Part shown: positions 24,428 through 31,642 of the stretch, piece after piece
Position numbering within the stretch: position 1 is the stretch's first letter
Layout of the letters: every line of letters begins with the position of its first letter
DNA from: a bacterium
GTDB lineage: Bacteria > Bacillota > Clostridia > Oscillospirales > Oscillospiraceae
Assembly: GCA_004560305.1 (NCBI GenBank)
Contig: SFVI01000006.1
Coordinates: 1 to 64,000, forward strand
Direction of reading: 5' to 3'
Length of the DNA: 64,000 nt
Made by a program: the position numbers and the translations under genes
The notes under the pieces: generated by a model
Databases searched by the model: none
Told to the model about the DNA's origin: nothing
The model's input: only the letters and a program-made list of their open reading frames with translations

Positions 24428-25897
24428 ATGAAAACTTTCCGCATTTTTCCTCTTATGCTGATCTTCTGCCTGGTGCTGGCCTTTGCCGCCCCCGGGGCCT
24501 GCGCTCTGGATGCACCGGAGCTGAACGGCAAGGCCGCCCTGATTATCGACCTGGACAGCGGCGAGGTGCTGTATGAGCTGAATAAGGACCAGCAGCGGGC
24601 CCCCGCCAGCCTGACCAAGATCATGACCATGCTGGTGGCGCTGGAGGCGCTGGATCGGGGTCAGTTTACTCTGGAAGATATCGTTACCGCTCAGGCGGAT
24701 TGTCTCACGGGTTTGGCGGAGGACAGCAGCAATGCCGGCATCACCCCCGGCACCCAGATCTCTGTGAAGGACCTGCTGTACTGCACCATGATCCATTCCG
24801 CCAACGAGGCCTGCAACGTGCTGGCCACCTATGTTTCCGGCAGCATCAGTGCCTTTGTGGATCAGATGAACCAAAAGGCGGCGGAGCTGGGCTGTGTCAA
24901 CACCCATTTCATGAATCCCAACGGCCTGCCGGCGGAGAACCACTACAGCTCCGCCTACGACCTTTATCTGATGGCTACCGCCGCCATGCAGTACCCCCTG
25001 TTCATGGAGATTGCCAATACCCAGAGCTATCAGTCGGATAATCCTGCCGTCAACAACGGCGCGATTATGAACAACTCCAACGCCCTCATCAGCCCCAATT
25101 CCTACTATGCCAAGGCCGGCAGCTATCTGTATGAAGGGGCGTCCGGCATCAAAACCGGCTACACCAACGCCGCCGGCTACTGCCTGATCTCCACCGCCCA
25201 GAGGGACGGCATCAACGTGATGGCCATCGCCATGGGCTGCCTGGGCGAGCTGAACGGCGATACGGAGAATTTCTGGAACTTCAAAGACAGCATCACCATG
25301 TATGACTGGGTCTTTGACAACTTCTCCCACCGCAATATCCTCAGCGCCACCGAGAACATCACCACCGTCACCGTGGACCTCAGCGACGAGGGCAGCGTCA
25401 TGCTCCACCCCCAGAAGGGCATCACCGTGCTGCTGCCGGACGATGTGGCGGCGGAGGACATCCAGCGCAGCATCACCGTCTATGAGGACAAGCTGGTGGC
25501 CCCCATTGCCGCCGGTACGCCTCTGGGCCGCCTGACCCTCAGCCTGGACGGCAAGGAGCTGGGCAGCGTGGAGCTGGTCAACAGCAATGAGGTAGCCCTC
25601 AGCAAGCTGGAGTACATGAAGCAGCGCATCAGCCAGGTGCTCTCCAATGGCTGGGTCATTGCCCTGATCGTGCTGGTGCTGGTGTTCCTGTTTGTGTACC
25701 TGGCCCTGGTCCTGCGCTACCGCCGCCTGCGGCAGCAGCACCTGCGCCAGCGCCGCCGCATGGAACAGCGCCGCCGCATGGAGCAGGAGCGGATGTACGC
25801 CGAGAGCCGACGGCAGCGAGAACCCAGCCAGATCGACCCCTCCCAGCGCTATAACGATGAATTTGATTTTGACCGCTTCTTTGACGACGAGAGATAA
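24428..25897 (+). CDS. D-alanyl-D-alanine carboxypeptidase (S11, DacA/DacF type)
   Basis: The 489-residue product trims the terminal D-Ala of peptidoglycan stem peptides. A signal peptide ends near GACA. The S11 active site is complete: SLTK with the nucleophile Ser, SAN, and KTG in GIKTGYTNAAG. A C-terminal PBP5-like beta domain is followed by a membrane helix at about residues 405-425 and an Arg-rich cytoplasmic tail with a repeated RRRMEQ unit. The membrane anchor is thus a true helix instead of the amphipathic helix of PBP5. Its promoter diverges from the two-component pair. Confidence 0.93.
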   Translation: MKTFRIFPLMLIFCLVLAFAAPGACALDAPELNGKAALIIDLDSGEVLYELNKDQQRAPASLTKIMTMLVALEALDRGQFTLEDIVTAQADCLTGLAEDSSNAGITPGTQISVKDLLYCTMIHSANEACNVLATYVSGSISAFVDQMNQKAAELGCVNTHFMNPNGLPAENHYSSAYDLYLMATAAMQYPLFMEIANTQSYQSDNPAVNNGAIMNNSNALISPNSYYAKAGSYLYEGASGIKTGYTNAAGYCLISTAQRDGINVMAIAMGCLGELNGDTENFWNFKDSITMYDWVFDNFSHRNILSATENITTVTVDLSDEGSVMLHPQKGITVLLPDDVAAEDIQRSITVYEDKLVAPIAAGTPLGRLTLSLDGKELGSVELVNSNEVALSKLEYMKQRISQVLSNGWVIALIVLVLVFLFVYLALVLRYRRLRQQHLRQRRRMEQRRRMEQERMYAESRRQREPSQIDPSQRYNDEFDFDRFFDDER

Positions 25898-25912
25898 TAC
25901 ACGACAAAACCC

Positions 25913-25943
25913 AAACAGCAGGGCATCCCGCCCTGCTGTTTTC
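25913..25943 (+). terminator. Intrinsic terminator of the D,D-carboxypeptidase gene
   Basis: A 12-bp perfect stem (AAACAGCAGGGC/GCCCTGCTGTTT) with a 5-nt loop continues into TTC, close after the stop codon. Confidence 0.75.
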
Positions 25944-25983
25944 CTGCCTGTAAATTTCTTAGCGCTTTTTTAACAAAGGATTA

Positions 25984-25992
25984 TGGTATAGT
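25984..25992 (+). promoter_or_regulatory. Extended -10 promoter of the KdpDE-like pair
   Basis: TGGTATAGT is an extended -10 element without a clear -35 box. The expected transcript start (about 25999) lies after the ATG at 25997, which argues for a downstream start codon of the kinase. Confidence 0.45.
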
Positions 25993-26011
25993 AGAGATGG
26001 AGTTGAGGTCT

Positions 26012-27091
26012 GTGAACCGGCTTAAAAGCATCGTAAAAAAATACTTCCCTCTGTCGGCCAGGTCTTGGCTGATCTTTGTGGCGGCCATGGCCTCGGCCTC
26101 GGCTCTCTGCGCCTTTTTGCAGCGGCTCACCACCTCTGACACCCATGTGCCCATGATCTTTGTGCTGGCGGTGCTGGTGGTGGCCCTCTCCACCGAGGGC
26201 TATTTTTACGGCCTGCTGGCGGCGCTGCTCAGTGTGCTGGGGGTGAACTATGCCTTCACCTACCCCTATCTGAAGCTGGATTTCTCTGTCTACGGCTATC
26301 CCCTGACCTTTATGACCATGCTGGCGGTGGGCTTTGCCGTCAGCACTCTGACCACCCGGGTGCAGGCCCAGGAGAAGCTGCGGGCCGAGTCGGAGCGGGA
26401 GAAGATGCGGGCCAACCTGCTGCGGGCCATCTCCCACGATCTGCGCACGCCCCTCACCGCTATCAGCGGTTCCATCGCCACCGTGCTGGAGGACAGCGGC
26501 GCCCTCAGCCGGGAGCAGAAAAACGAACTGCTGCTGGACGCCAAGCAGGACGCGGACTGGCTTTACCGCATGGTGGAGAACCTGCTCTCCATCACCCGCA
26601 TCAGCGGCGGGGAGATGGGGCAGATCCAAAAAGAAGGAGAAATCCTGGAGGAGGTGCTCAGCGAAGCGGTGCTGAACTTCCGCAAGCGCCATGAGGGCGT
26701 CACGGTCTCCGTCTCCGTGCCGGAGGAAACGCTGCTGCTGCCCATGGACGCCATGCTCATTGAACAGGTGCTGCTGAACCTGATGGATAACGCCCTGGTG
26801 CATGGCCAGGGCACCACCCGCATCCGCCTGGACGCCCGCTATGAGAATGGTTTTGCCCTTATCGGCGTGGAGGATAACGGCGGCGGCGTGGCCCCGGAGC
26901 TGCTGCCCCACCTGTTTGACGGCAGCCTGCAGCTCTCCGGCCGGGGCGGGGCGGACAATTCCCGCTGCATGGGCATTGGGCTCAGCGTCTGCCGCACCAT
27001 TGTGGAGGCCCACGGCGGCAGTCTTCGGGCGGAAAACCTGACCGGCGGCGCACGATTTGAATTTACCTTGCCATTGGAGGACGCCCAATAA
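26012..27091 (+). CDS. KdpD-like sensor kinase lacking the cytosolic N-terminal sensor
   Basis: The product (about 359 residues) has four membrane helices of the DUF4118/KdpD type, then HisKA with His in RAISHDLRTPLTAIS and a HATPase domain with LMDNALVHG and CMGIGLSVC. The large N-terminal KdpD and USP domains of true KdpD are missing, so it cannot sense K+ in the E. coli manner. The start is uncertain: GTG 26012 has GGAG nine bases upstream, while ATG 25997 lies before the predicted transcript start and lacks a ribosome site. No kdpFABC genes lie nearby. Confidence 0.85.
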   Translation: MNRLKSIVKKYFPLSARSWLIFVAAMASASALCAFLQRLTTSDTHVPMIFVLAVLVVALSTEGYFYGLLAALLSVLGVNYAFTYPYLKLDFSVYGYPLTFMTMLAVGFAVSTLTTRVQAQEKLRAESEREKMRANLLRAISHDLRTPLTAISGSIATVLEDSGALSREQKNELLLDAKQDADWLYRMVENLLSITRISGGEMGQIQKEGEILEEVLSEAVLNFRKRHEGVTVSVSVPEETLLLPMDAMLIEQVLLNLMDNALVHGQGTTRIRLDARYENGFALIGVEDNGGGVAPELLPHLFDGSLQLSGRGGADNSRCMGIGLSVCRTIVEAHGGSLRAENLTGGARFEFTLPLEDAQ

Positions 27092-27106
27092 GAAGGAGGC
27101 TGAAGG

Positions 27107-27814
27107 ATGACCATCCGGGACAAAATTCTTGTAGTAGAGGACGAAAAGACCATATCCGGCCTGATCAAGGCCATTCTCACCGCCAACGGCTATGACGTGA
27201 TTCTGGCCTCCACCGGCAGCGAGGCCTTCTCCATGATCAGCTCCCACTGCCCGGATCTGGTGGTGCTGGATCTGGGCCTGCCGGATATGGACGGCATGGA
27301 TATCATCAGCGCTGTCCGCTCCTGGACCAGTATGCCCATCATTGTGGTCTCCGCCCGCAGCTATGAGCGGGATAAGGTGCAGGCCCTGGATAAGGGGGCC
27401 GATGACTATGTGACCAAGCCCTTCAGCCCGGCGGAGCTGCTGGCCCGGGTGCGGGTAGCCCTGCGGCATACCCGCTCCGGCCCTGGTAGCGGAGCCATCG
27501 CCAACACCGGCAAATTCACGGCCGGGGAGCTGACCATCGACTATGACAAGCATCAGGTGCTCATTGCCGGGGAGAACTGCCGACTGACCCAGAACGAGTA
27601 TAAAATCGTGGCCCTGCTGGGCAAATGCGCCGGCAAGGTCCTGACCTATGACTTCATCATGAAGGAGCTGTGGGGCCCCCAGAGCAAGGGCAACAACCAG
27701 ATCCTCCGGGTCAACATGGCCAACATCCGCCGCAAGATCGAAAAGAACCCTGCCGAGCCTCAGTACATCTTCACCGAGGTGGGCGTGGGCTACCGCATGA
27801 TCGAAGGGGACTGA
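27107..27814 (+). CDS. KdpE-like response regulator
   Basis: The 235-residue product is an OmpR-type regulator with phospho-acceptor Asp55 in LVVLDLGLPDMDG and a winged-helix domain with QNEYKIVALL and VGVGYRMI. It follows the short KdpD-like kinase after 15 nt with a good AAGGAGG-type site, so they form one two-component system. K+ transport genes are absent here, so the targets may differ from classic KdpE. Confidence 0.9.
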   Translation: MTIRDKILVVEDEKTISGLIKAILTANGYDVILASTGSEAFSMISSHCPDLVVLDLGLPDMDGMDIISAVRSWTSMPIIVVSARSYERDKVQALDKGADDYVTKPFSPAELLARVRVALRHTRSGPGSGAIANTGKFTAGELTIDYDKHQVLIAGENCRLTQNEYKIVALLGKCAGKVLTYDFIMKELWGPQSKGNNQILRVNMANIRRKIEKNPAEPQYIFTEVGVGYRMIEGD

Positions 27815-27846
27815 ACCCGATATCCTTCTTTCTTTCTTTTCTCCCG

Positions 27847-27887
27847 CCCCCGCTGCCTTTCCCCATATTGGCAGCGGGGGCAATTTT
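27847..27887 (+). terminator. Intrinsic terminator of the KdpDE-like pair
   Basis: An 11-bp perfect stem (CCCCCGCTGCC/GGCAGCGGGGG) with a 12-nt loop is followed by CAATTTTTG. Confidence 0.75.
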
Positions 27888-27895
27888 TGCCCTCG

Positions 27896-27921
27896 CTGGC
27901 GTTAAGCTAACTTAACGCCAG
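27896..27921. promoter_or_regulatory. 11-bp inverted repeat upstream of a promoter, operator candidate
   Basis: CTGGCGTTAAG and CTTAACGCCAG flank CTAA. It is separate from the terminator on its left and lacks a U tract. Its centre is about 63 bp before the expected start from the TATAAT at 27960-27965, a position typical of activator sites. Confidence 0.4.
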
Positions 27922-27959
27922 CCCCGGCCTCCTTGGCACACAATTAATGCGTTCCCTTG

Positions 27960-27965
27960 TATAAT
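27960..27965 (+). promoter_or_regulatory. -10 box for the small membrane protein gene
   Basis: A consensus TATAAT lies about 45 bp before the start codon. No -35 match sits at 16-18 bp, which would fit an activator-dependent promoter. Confidence 0.45.
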
Positions 27966-28009
27966 ATCAGTAGAACCCGAAAGGAAAGCATTGACAGGAG
28001 GTCATGGAC

Positions 28010-28579
28010 ATGAAGGAAAAACTGAAGGATTATCTGGAGCATGGCGAGGAAATTCTGTGGCACAGCCGGGCGGAGCAGTTTGAAGCCATGGATCGGACCC
28101 ATAAGGCCTATTATATCCGCCGCGGTGTGATCGCTGCTGCCATTCTCATTCTGCTCCTGGCCTTTTACATACCCACTGCCATCAAGACCGGGGCCGGCGT
28201 CAAGCTGGGTGTGGTTATTGTGATCGTCGCCGCCGGTATTTACGGGATCTGCTCCCCCATGCTGGATGTGCGGAAGCTGCGCAAGATGGAGTATGTGCTG
28301 ACCAACGAAAAACTGATGCTGGTCACTCCCAGCGATGTGCGCAGCGTGAAGCTCTCCGCCATCCCCACCGCCCGCATGGCCAGCGATGACGACGGTCACT
28401 GGTCCCTGCTCTGCGGCCCGGACTGTGACAGTCTTGCCCCCTGCAAGCGCCGGGTCGCCACTCTCACCGGCGCCATCCTGGATCAGGACAGCATGATGTG
28501 CGACCGCTTTGTGATGTACGGCATTGACGATGTGCAGGGCCTCCGGGCCGCCGCCGTGGGCCATCTGACCATTGCCTGA
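28010..28579 (+). CDS. Small membrane protein with PH-like region, function unknown
   Basis: The 189-residue product begins with a hydrophilic segment (EKLKDYLEHGEEILWHSRAEQF), has two adjacent membrane helices (about residues 42-62 and 67-85), then a soluble part starting MEYVLTNEKLML, a pattern like bacterial PH (bPH) domains. The ATG at 28010 is chosen because AGGAGG is 8 nt upstream; the ATG at 28004 is only 2 nt from it. It is a single-gene unit between two terminators. I cannot assign a function. Confidence 0.75.
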   Translation: MKEKLKDYLEHGEEILWHSRAEQFEAMDRTHKAYYIRRGVIAAAILILLLAFYIPTAIKTGAGVKLGVVIVIVAAGIYGICSPMLDVRKLRKMEYVLTNEKLMLVTPSDVRSVKLSAIPTARMASDDDGHWSLLCGPDCDSLAPCKRRVATLTGAILDQDSMMCDRFVMYGIDDVQGLRAAAVGHLTIA

Positions 28580-28582
28580 GTC

Positions 28583-28611
28583 TTGCAATTCCCTCCATAC
28601 TGGTTTAAAAT
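28583..28611 (+). promoter_or_regulatory. Promoter of the threonine aldolase gene, lying in a hairpin arm
   Basis: TTGCAA (28583-28588) and TAAAAT (28606-28611) are 17 bp apart. The expected start near 28618 lies inside the left arm of the hairpin 28607-28642, so transcripts from here lack most of that arm. Confidence 0.6.
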
Positions 28612-28643
28612 ATCCTCCGAACCTACTTTCGGAGGATATTTTT
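28607..28643 (+). terminator. Terminator-like hairpin that also covers a ribosome binding site
   Basis: A 14-bp perfect stem (AAAATATCCTCCGA/TCGGAGGATATTTT) with an 8-nt loop ends in a U tract. Its right arm contains GGAGGA (28631-28636), the ribosome site of the next gene. It follows the membrane protein gene and probably terminates it. Confidence 0.7.
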
Positions 28644-29669
28644 ATGCTGTATTTTCTTTCTGACTATACCGAGGGGGCCCATCCCCAGGTGCTGCGGCAT
28701 TTGATGGATGTGAACATGGTTTCCCTGCCCGGCTATGGGGACGATCCCCACACCGAAGCTGCCAAGGCCAAAATCCGCGCTGCCTGCGGCCGGGACGATC
28801 TGCAAATCTGGTTCCTCACCGGCGGCACCCAGACCAACCAGATCGCCATCGACAGCATGCTGCGCAGCTACGAGGGGGTCATCGCCGCCGATACCGGCCA
28901 CATCAACATCCATGAGGCTGGGGCCATTGAGTATTCCGGCCACCGGGTGCTGCCCATCCCCCATGTGGAGGGCAAGCTGCTGGCCGCCGATCTGGACCGG
29001 TACATGACGGAGTTTCTCAACGACGAGGTGCGGGAGCACCTGGTGCAGCCCGGCATGGTCTATATCTCCCACCCCACCGAGTTCGGCACCCTGTACTCCA
29101 AGGCGGAGCTGACCGCTCTTTCTGAAACCTGCCGCCGCTACGGCCTGCCCCTGTATATGGATGGGGCCCGCCTGGGCTACGGTCTCATGAGTCCGGCCAC
29201 GGATGTAACACTGGCGGATATTGTGGCGCTGTGCGACCTGTTCTACATCGGCGGCACCAAGGTGGGCGCCCTCTGCGGCGAGGCCCTGGTGTTCACCCGG
29301 GGCAATATGCCGCCCCATTTTCTCACCACCGTCAAGCAGCACGGGGCTCTCCTGGCCAAGACCCGCCTGGTGAGCCAGCAGTTTGACGCCCTCTTTACCG
29401 ATGACCTGTATTTCAAAATCAGCCGCCACGCCATTGACCTGGCCATGGAGCTGAAAGCCGCCTGCCTTGCCAAGGGCTACGAGCTGCTGATGGATTCCCC
29501 CACCAACCAGCAGTTTGTCATCCTCAGCAAAGAGCAGATGGAGCGGCTGCGCCAGAACGTCCAGTTCAACCTGTGGCAGTGGCTGCCGGATGGCCGGGTG
29601 GCCGTCCGCTTCGCCACCAGCTGGGCCACCAGAGAAGAGGATGTGCAGGCCCTCATCGCCCTGCTGTGA
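28644..29669 (+). CDS. Threonine aldolase-family PLP enzyme
   Basis: The 341-residue product is a fold-type I PLP enzyme of the low-specificity L-threonine aldolase family, which splits threonine or allo-threonine to glycine and acetaldehyde. Family marks are FLTGGTQTNQIAID, the MDGARLGYGL segment with the cofactor Asp, and the Lys in YIGGTKVGALCGEA. The ATG at 28644 lies 7 nt after GGAGGA. The frame is open upstream to 28572 but has no homologous residues there. Its ribosome site lies in a hairpin arm. Confidence 0.88.
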   Translation: MLYFLSDYTEGAHPQVLRHLMDVNMVSLPGYGDDPHTEAAKAKIRAACGRDDLQIWFLTGGTQTNQIAIDSMLRSYEGVIAADTGHINIHEAGAIEYSGHRVLPIPHVEGKLLAADLDRYMTEFLNDEVREHLVQPGMVYISHPTEFGTLYSKAELTALSETCRRYGLPLYMDGARLGYGLMSPATDVTLADIVALCDLFYIGGTKVGALCGEALVFTRGNMPPHFLTTVKQHGALLAKTRLVSQQFDALFTDDLYFKISRHAIDLAMELKAACLAKGYELLMDSPTNQQFVILSKEQMERLRQNVQFNLWQWLPDGRVAVRFATSWATREEDVQALIALL

Positions 29670-29682
29670 GTCCATATTCCCA

Positions 29683-29713
29683 AAAGTCCGGAACCAAGGC
29701 CGGACTTTTTTAT
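29683..29713 (+). terminator. Intrinsic terminator of the threonine aldolase gene
   Basis: A 9-bp perfect stem (AAAAGTCCG/CGGACTTTT) leads into a U tract shortly after the stop codon. Confidence 0.75.
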
Positions 29714-29715
29714 TT

Positions 29716-29751
29716 GATATTTTGTAAGATATACTTGACATTCTGTAAGTT
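29716..29751 (+). promoter_or_regulatory. Direct repeats over the promoter of the XRE regulator
   Basis: GATATTTTGTAAGAT (29716-29730) and GACATTCTGTAAGTT (29737-29751) share 12 of 15 bases and are 21 bp apart, two helical turns. The second covers the -35 box. They are candidate operators for the encoded regulator. Confidence 0.45.
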
Positions 29752-29763
29752 GTGTGCTACTAT
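29735..29763 (+). promoter_or_regulatory. Promoter of the XRE regulator operon
   Basis: Consensus TTGACA (29735-29740) and TACTAT (29758-29763) are 17 bp apart, upstream of the regulator, its membrane partner and ogt. Confidence 0.65.
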
Positions 29764-29781
29764 ACTGCCAGAGGTGATGAG

Positions 29782-29988
29782 ATGTCAAAGAATCTGAGAC
29801 TGAAAGCGGCCCGGGCGGAGCGGGATATGACCCAGCAGGCCCTGGCCGAAGCGGCGGGGGTTTCCCGCCAGACCATTAACGCCATTGAAAAAGGGGAATA
29901 TAACCCCACCATCCGCCTGTGCCTGACCATCTGCCACGCACTGGGCAAAACCCTGGATGAACTGTTTTGGGAGGAGAAGGAACAATGA
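29782..29988 (+). CDS. Small XRE-family transcriptional regulator
   Basis: The 68-residue product is a single helix-turn-helix domain. The recognition part is visible in MTQQALAEAAGVSRQTINAIEKGEYNPT, interrupted by no insertion; the tail LGKTLDELFW is typical of the family. The ATG at 29782 follows GAGGTGAT. Such compact regulators often repress their own operon, here with the following membrane protein whose start overlaps its stop by 4 nt. The partner may be a signal input or a target. Confidence 0.88.
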   Translation: MSKNLRLKAARAERDMTQQALAEAAGVSRQTINAIEKGEYNPTIRLCLTICHALGKTLDELFWEEKEQ

Positions 29989-30461
29989 AGCTGTTTCAGG
30001 AAAAAAAGAACAATCTGGATGAAATGCAGGAGCAGAAGCTGCTGAAGCTGGAGAGCCGGGGTTTCTGGCTGCTCTGGTGGGGGCTGCTGGCGGCCATGGC
30101 GGTGCAGCTGCTGGTCTATGGTGTGGAGGCCTACCGCCTGCTGCTGGGGGAATGGGCGGTGTTCATGCTCTCCAGCGTGTATGTGACGGCGGCCTGCATC
30201 AAACAGGGCCTGTGGGACCGGAAGCTGAAGCCCAATTTCAAGACTAACCTGCTCATGAGCCTGCTGGCCGGTGTGGTTTCCGGCGGCTTTATGGGCATCT
30301 ACAGCTACCGCAGCTTCGGCGCGGCGGAGGCCGCCTTTTGGACGGTGGCCCTGGTGGGCGGCTGCACCTTCGTGCTGTGCCTGCTGGCCCTCTCCCTTTC
30401 TGCTGCGGCCTACAAAAAGCGCCGGCAGAAGCTGGACGAAGGCGAAGGCAGCGAAGAATGA
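29985..30461 (+). CDS. Four-helix membrane protein coupled to the XRE regulator
   Basis: The 158-residue product has a short basic N-terminus (MKLFQEKKNNLDEMQEQ) and four hydrophobic segments, at about residues 25-45, 50-70, 90-110 and 118-140. It resembles DUF6773-type proteins often found after small XRE regulators, a recollection I cannot verify here. The ATG at 29985 overlaps the regulator stop (ATGA), and its own stop overlaps the ogt start. Function is unknown. Confidence 0.75.
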   Translation: MKLFQEKKNNLDEMQEQKLLKLESRGFWLLWWGLLAAMAVQLLVYGVEAYRLLLGEWAVFMLSSVYVTAACIKQGLWDRKLKPNFKTNLLMSLLAGVVSGGFMGIYSYRSFGAAEAAFWTVALVGGCTFVLCLLALSLSAAAYKKRRQKLDEGEGSEE

Positions 30462-30952
30462 TTCAAACCGCTTTTTATGATGCCCCGTATGGCCGCTATG
30501 TGATGGCGGCGGAGGACGGAGCCCTCACCGGAGTGTGGCTGGAAGGGCAGAAGTACTTCCCTTCCGGCTTGCCGGAACCTTCCGACGGAGAGTCAGAGAT
30601 TTTTGCCCATACCCGCCGCTGGCTGGATGCCTACTTTGCCGGCCGGCAGCCGGATGTGTCCGCCCTGCCCATGGCCCCCAAGGGCAGCGCCTTTGCCCGA
30701 CGCGTCTGGCAGCTGCTGCTGGAGATCCCCTATGGTCAGACCGTAACCTACGGTGGACTGGCAAAGCGGCTGGCGGAGCAGCGGGGCCTGGCCCAACTGT
30801 CTGCCCAGGCGGTGGGCGGAGCCGTGGGCCATAACCCTATCTCCGTTATTATCCCCTGCCACCGGGTGCTGGGGGCAAAAAACCAGCTCACCGGCTATGC
30901 CGGCGGGCTGGACGTGAAAACCTTCCTGCTGAAGCTGGAAGGAGTACTATAA
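30458..30952 (+). CDS. ogt: Methylated-DNA-protein cysteine methyltransferase
   Basis: The 164-residue product removes alkyl groups from O6-alkylguanine by suicidal transfer to Cys134 in the IIPCHRV motif. The winged-helix part has RRVWQLLLEIPYGQTVTYGGLA split by no gap, with the Arg and Asn residues of the family (GHNPISVIIPCHRV). The N-terminal domain is short, as in Ogt. The ATG at 30458 overlaps the preceding gene. It ends at a terminator shared with nth, another DNA repair gene on the other strand. Confidence 0.92.
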   Translation: MIQTAFYDAPYGRYVMAAEDGALTGVWLEGQKYFPSGLPEPSDGESEIFAHTRRWLDAYFAGRQPDVSALPMAPKGSAFARRVWQLLLEIPYGQTVTYGGLAKRLAEQRGLAQLSAQAVGGAVGHNPISVIIPCHRVLGAKNQLTGYAGGLDVKTFLLKLEGVL

Positions 30953-30956
30953 AAAC

Positions 30957-30991
30957 AACAACCCCAGGCTCAAGGGCCTGGGGTTGTTTTT
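30957..30991. terminator. Bidirectional terminator between ogt and nth
   Basis: A 13-bp perfect stem (AACAACCCCAGGC/GCCTGGGGTTGTT) with A-rich and T-rich flanks serves both convergent genes. Confidence 0.85.
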
Positions 30992-31626
30992 CAGCCGGAA
31001 AAGGTCTGGCAAAGGTGCTTCAGGCAGCAGGCGGCGCAATCGGGCTTTCTTGCGTCGCAGACGGCCCGGCCGTGCAGCACGATGCAGTGGCAAAAGTCGG
31101 AGGAGTGCTCCGGCGGCAGGAGCTTCCGCAGCTCCATTTCAATCTTCACCGGGTCCTTCAGGTTGTCCACCAGACCCAGCCGGTTGGAGATGCGGATGCA
31201 GTGGGTGTCCACCACCGTGGAGCCGGGGATCTTGAACACATCCCCCAGGATCAGGTTGGCGGTCTTGCGGCCCACGCCGGGCAGGGCCGTAAGCTCCTCC
31301 ATGGTGCGAGGCAGCTGCCCGCCGTGCTTTTCCAGCAGCACGTTGGCGCAGGCCACAATGTCCCGGGCCTTGGCCCGGAAGAAGCCGCAGGAGTGCACAT
31401 ACTCCTCCACTTCTCCCACATCCGCCTCCGCGAAGGCCTCCAGGGTGGGGAAGCGGGCGAAAAGGGCCGGCGTGACCTGGTTCACCCTCTCGTCGGTGCA
31501 TTGGGCCGCCAGACGCACGGAGAAAAGCAGCTCATAGTCCTTTTTCCAGTCCAGGGTGCAGTCCGCCAGGGGATATTCCGCCAGCAGCAGGCGGACGATC
31601 TCATTGACCTGTTCCTGTGTCCTCAT
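30991..31626 (-). CDS. nth: Endonuclease III
   Basis: The 211-residue product is a DNA glycosylase/AP lyase for oxidised pyrimidines. The helix-hairpin-helix LTALPGVGRKTANLIL carries the catalytic Lys, and VVDTHCIRISNRLG the catalytic Asp. The 4Fe-4S ligands are Cys190, Cys197, Cys200 and Cys206 in the standard spacing. Length is typical. It is the second gene of a leftward unit, 16 nt after the secreted protein gene. Confidence 0.96.
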   Translation of the reverse strand: MRTQEQVNEIVRLLLAEYPLADCTLDWKKDYELLFSVRLAAQCTDERVNQVTPALFARFPTLEAFAEADVGEVEEYVHSCGFFRAKARDIVACANVLLEKHGGQLPRTMEELTALPGVGRKTANLILGDVFKIPGSTVVDTHCIRISNRLGLVDNLKDPVKIEMELRKLLPPEHSSDFCHCIVLHGRAVCDARKPDCAACCLKHLCQTFSG

Positions 31627-31642
31627 GGTTTTAGTCCCTCTC

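Noticed and set aside
27934..27950. TGGCAC with a downstream GC as a sigma-54 promoter
   Set aside because: The GG-to-GC distance is 12 instead of 10 bp, and a consensus TATAAT lies just downstream.
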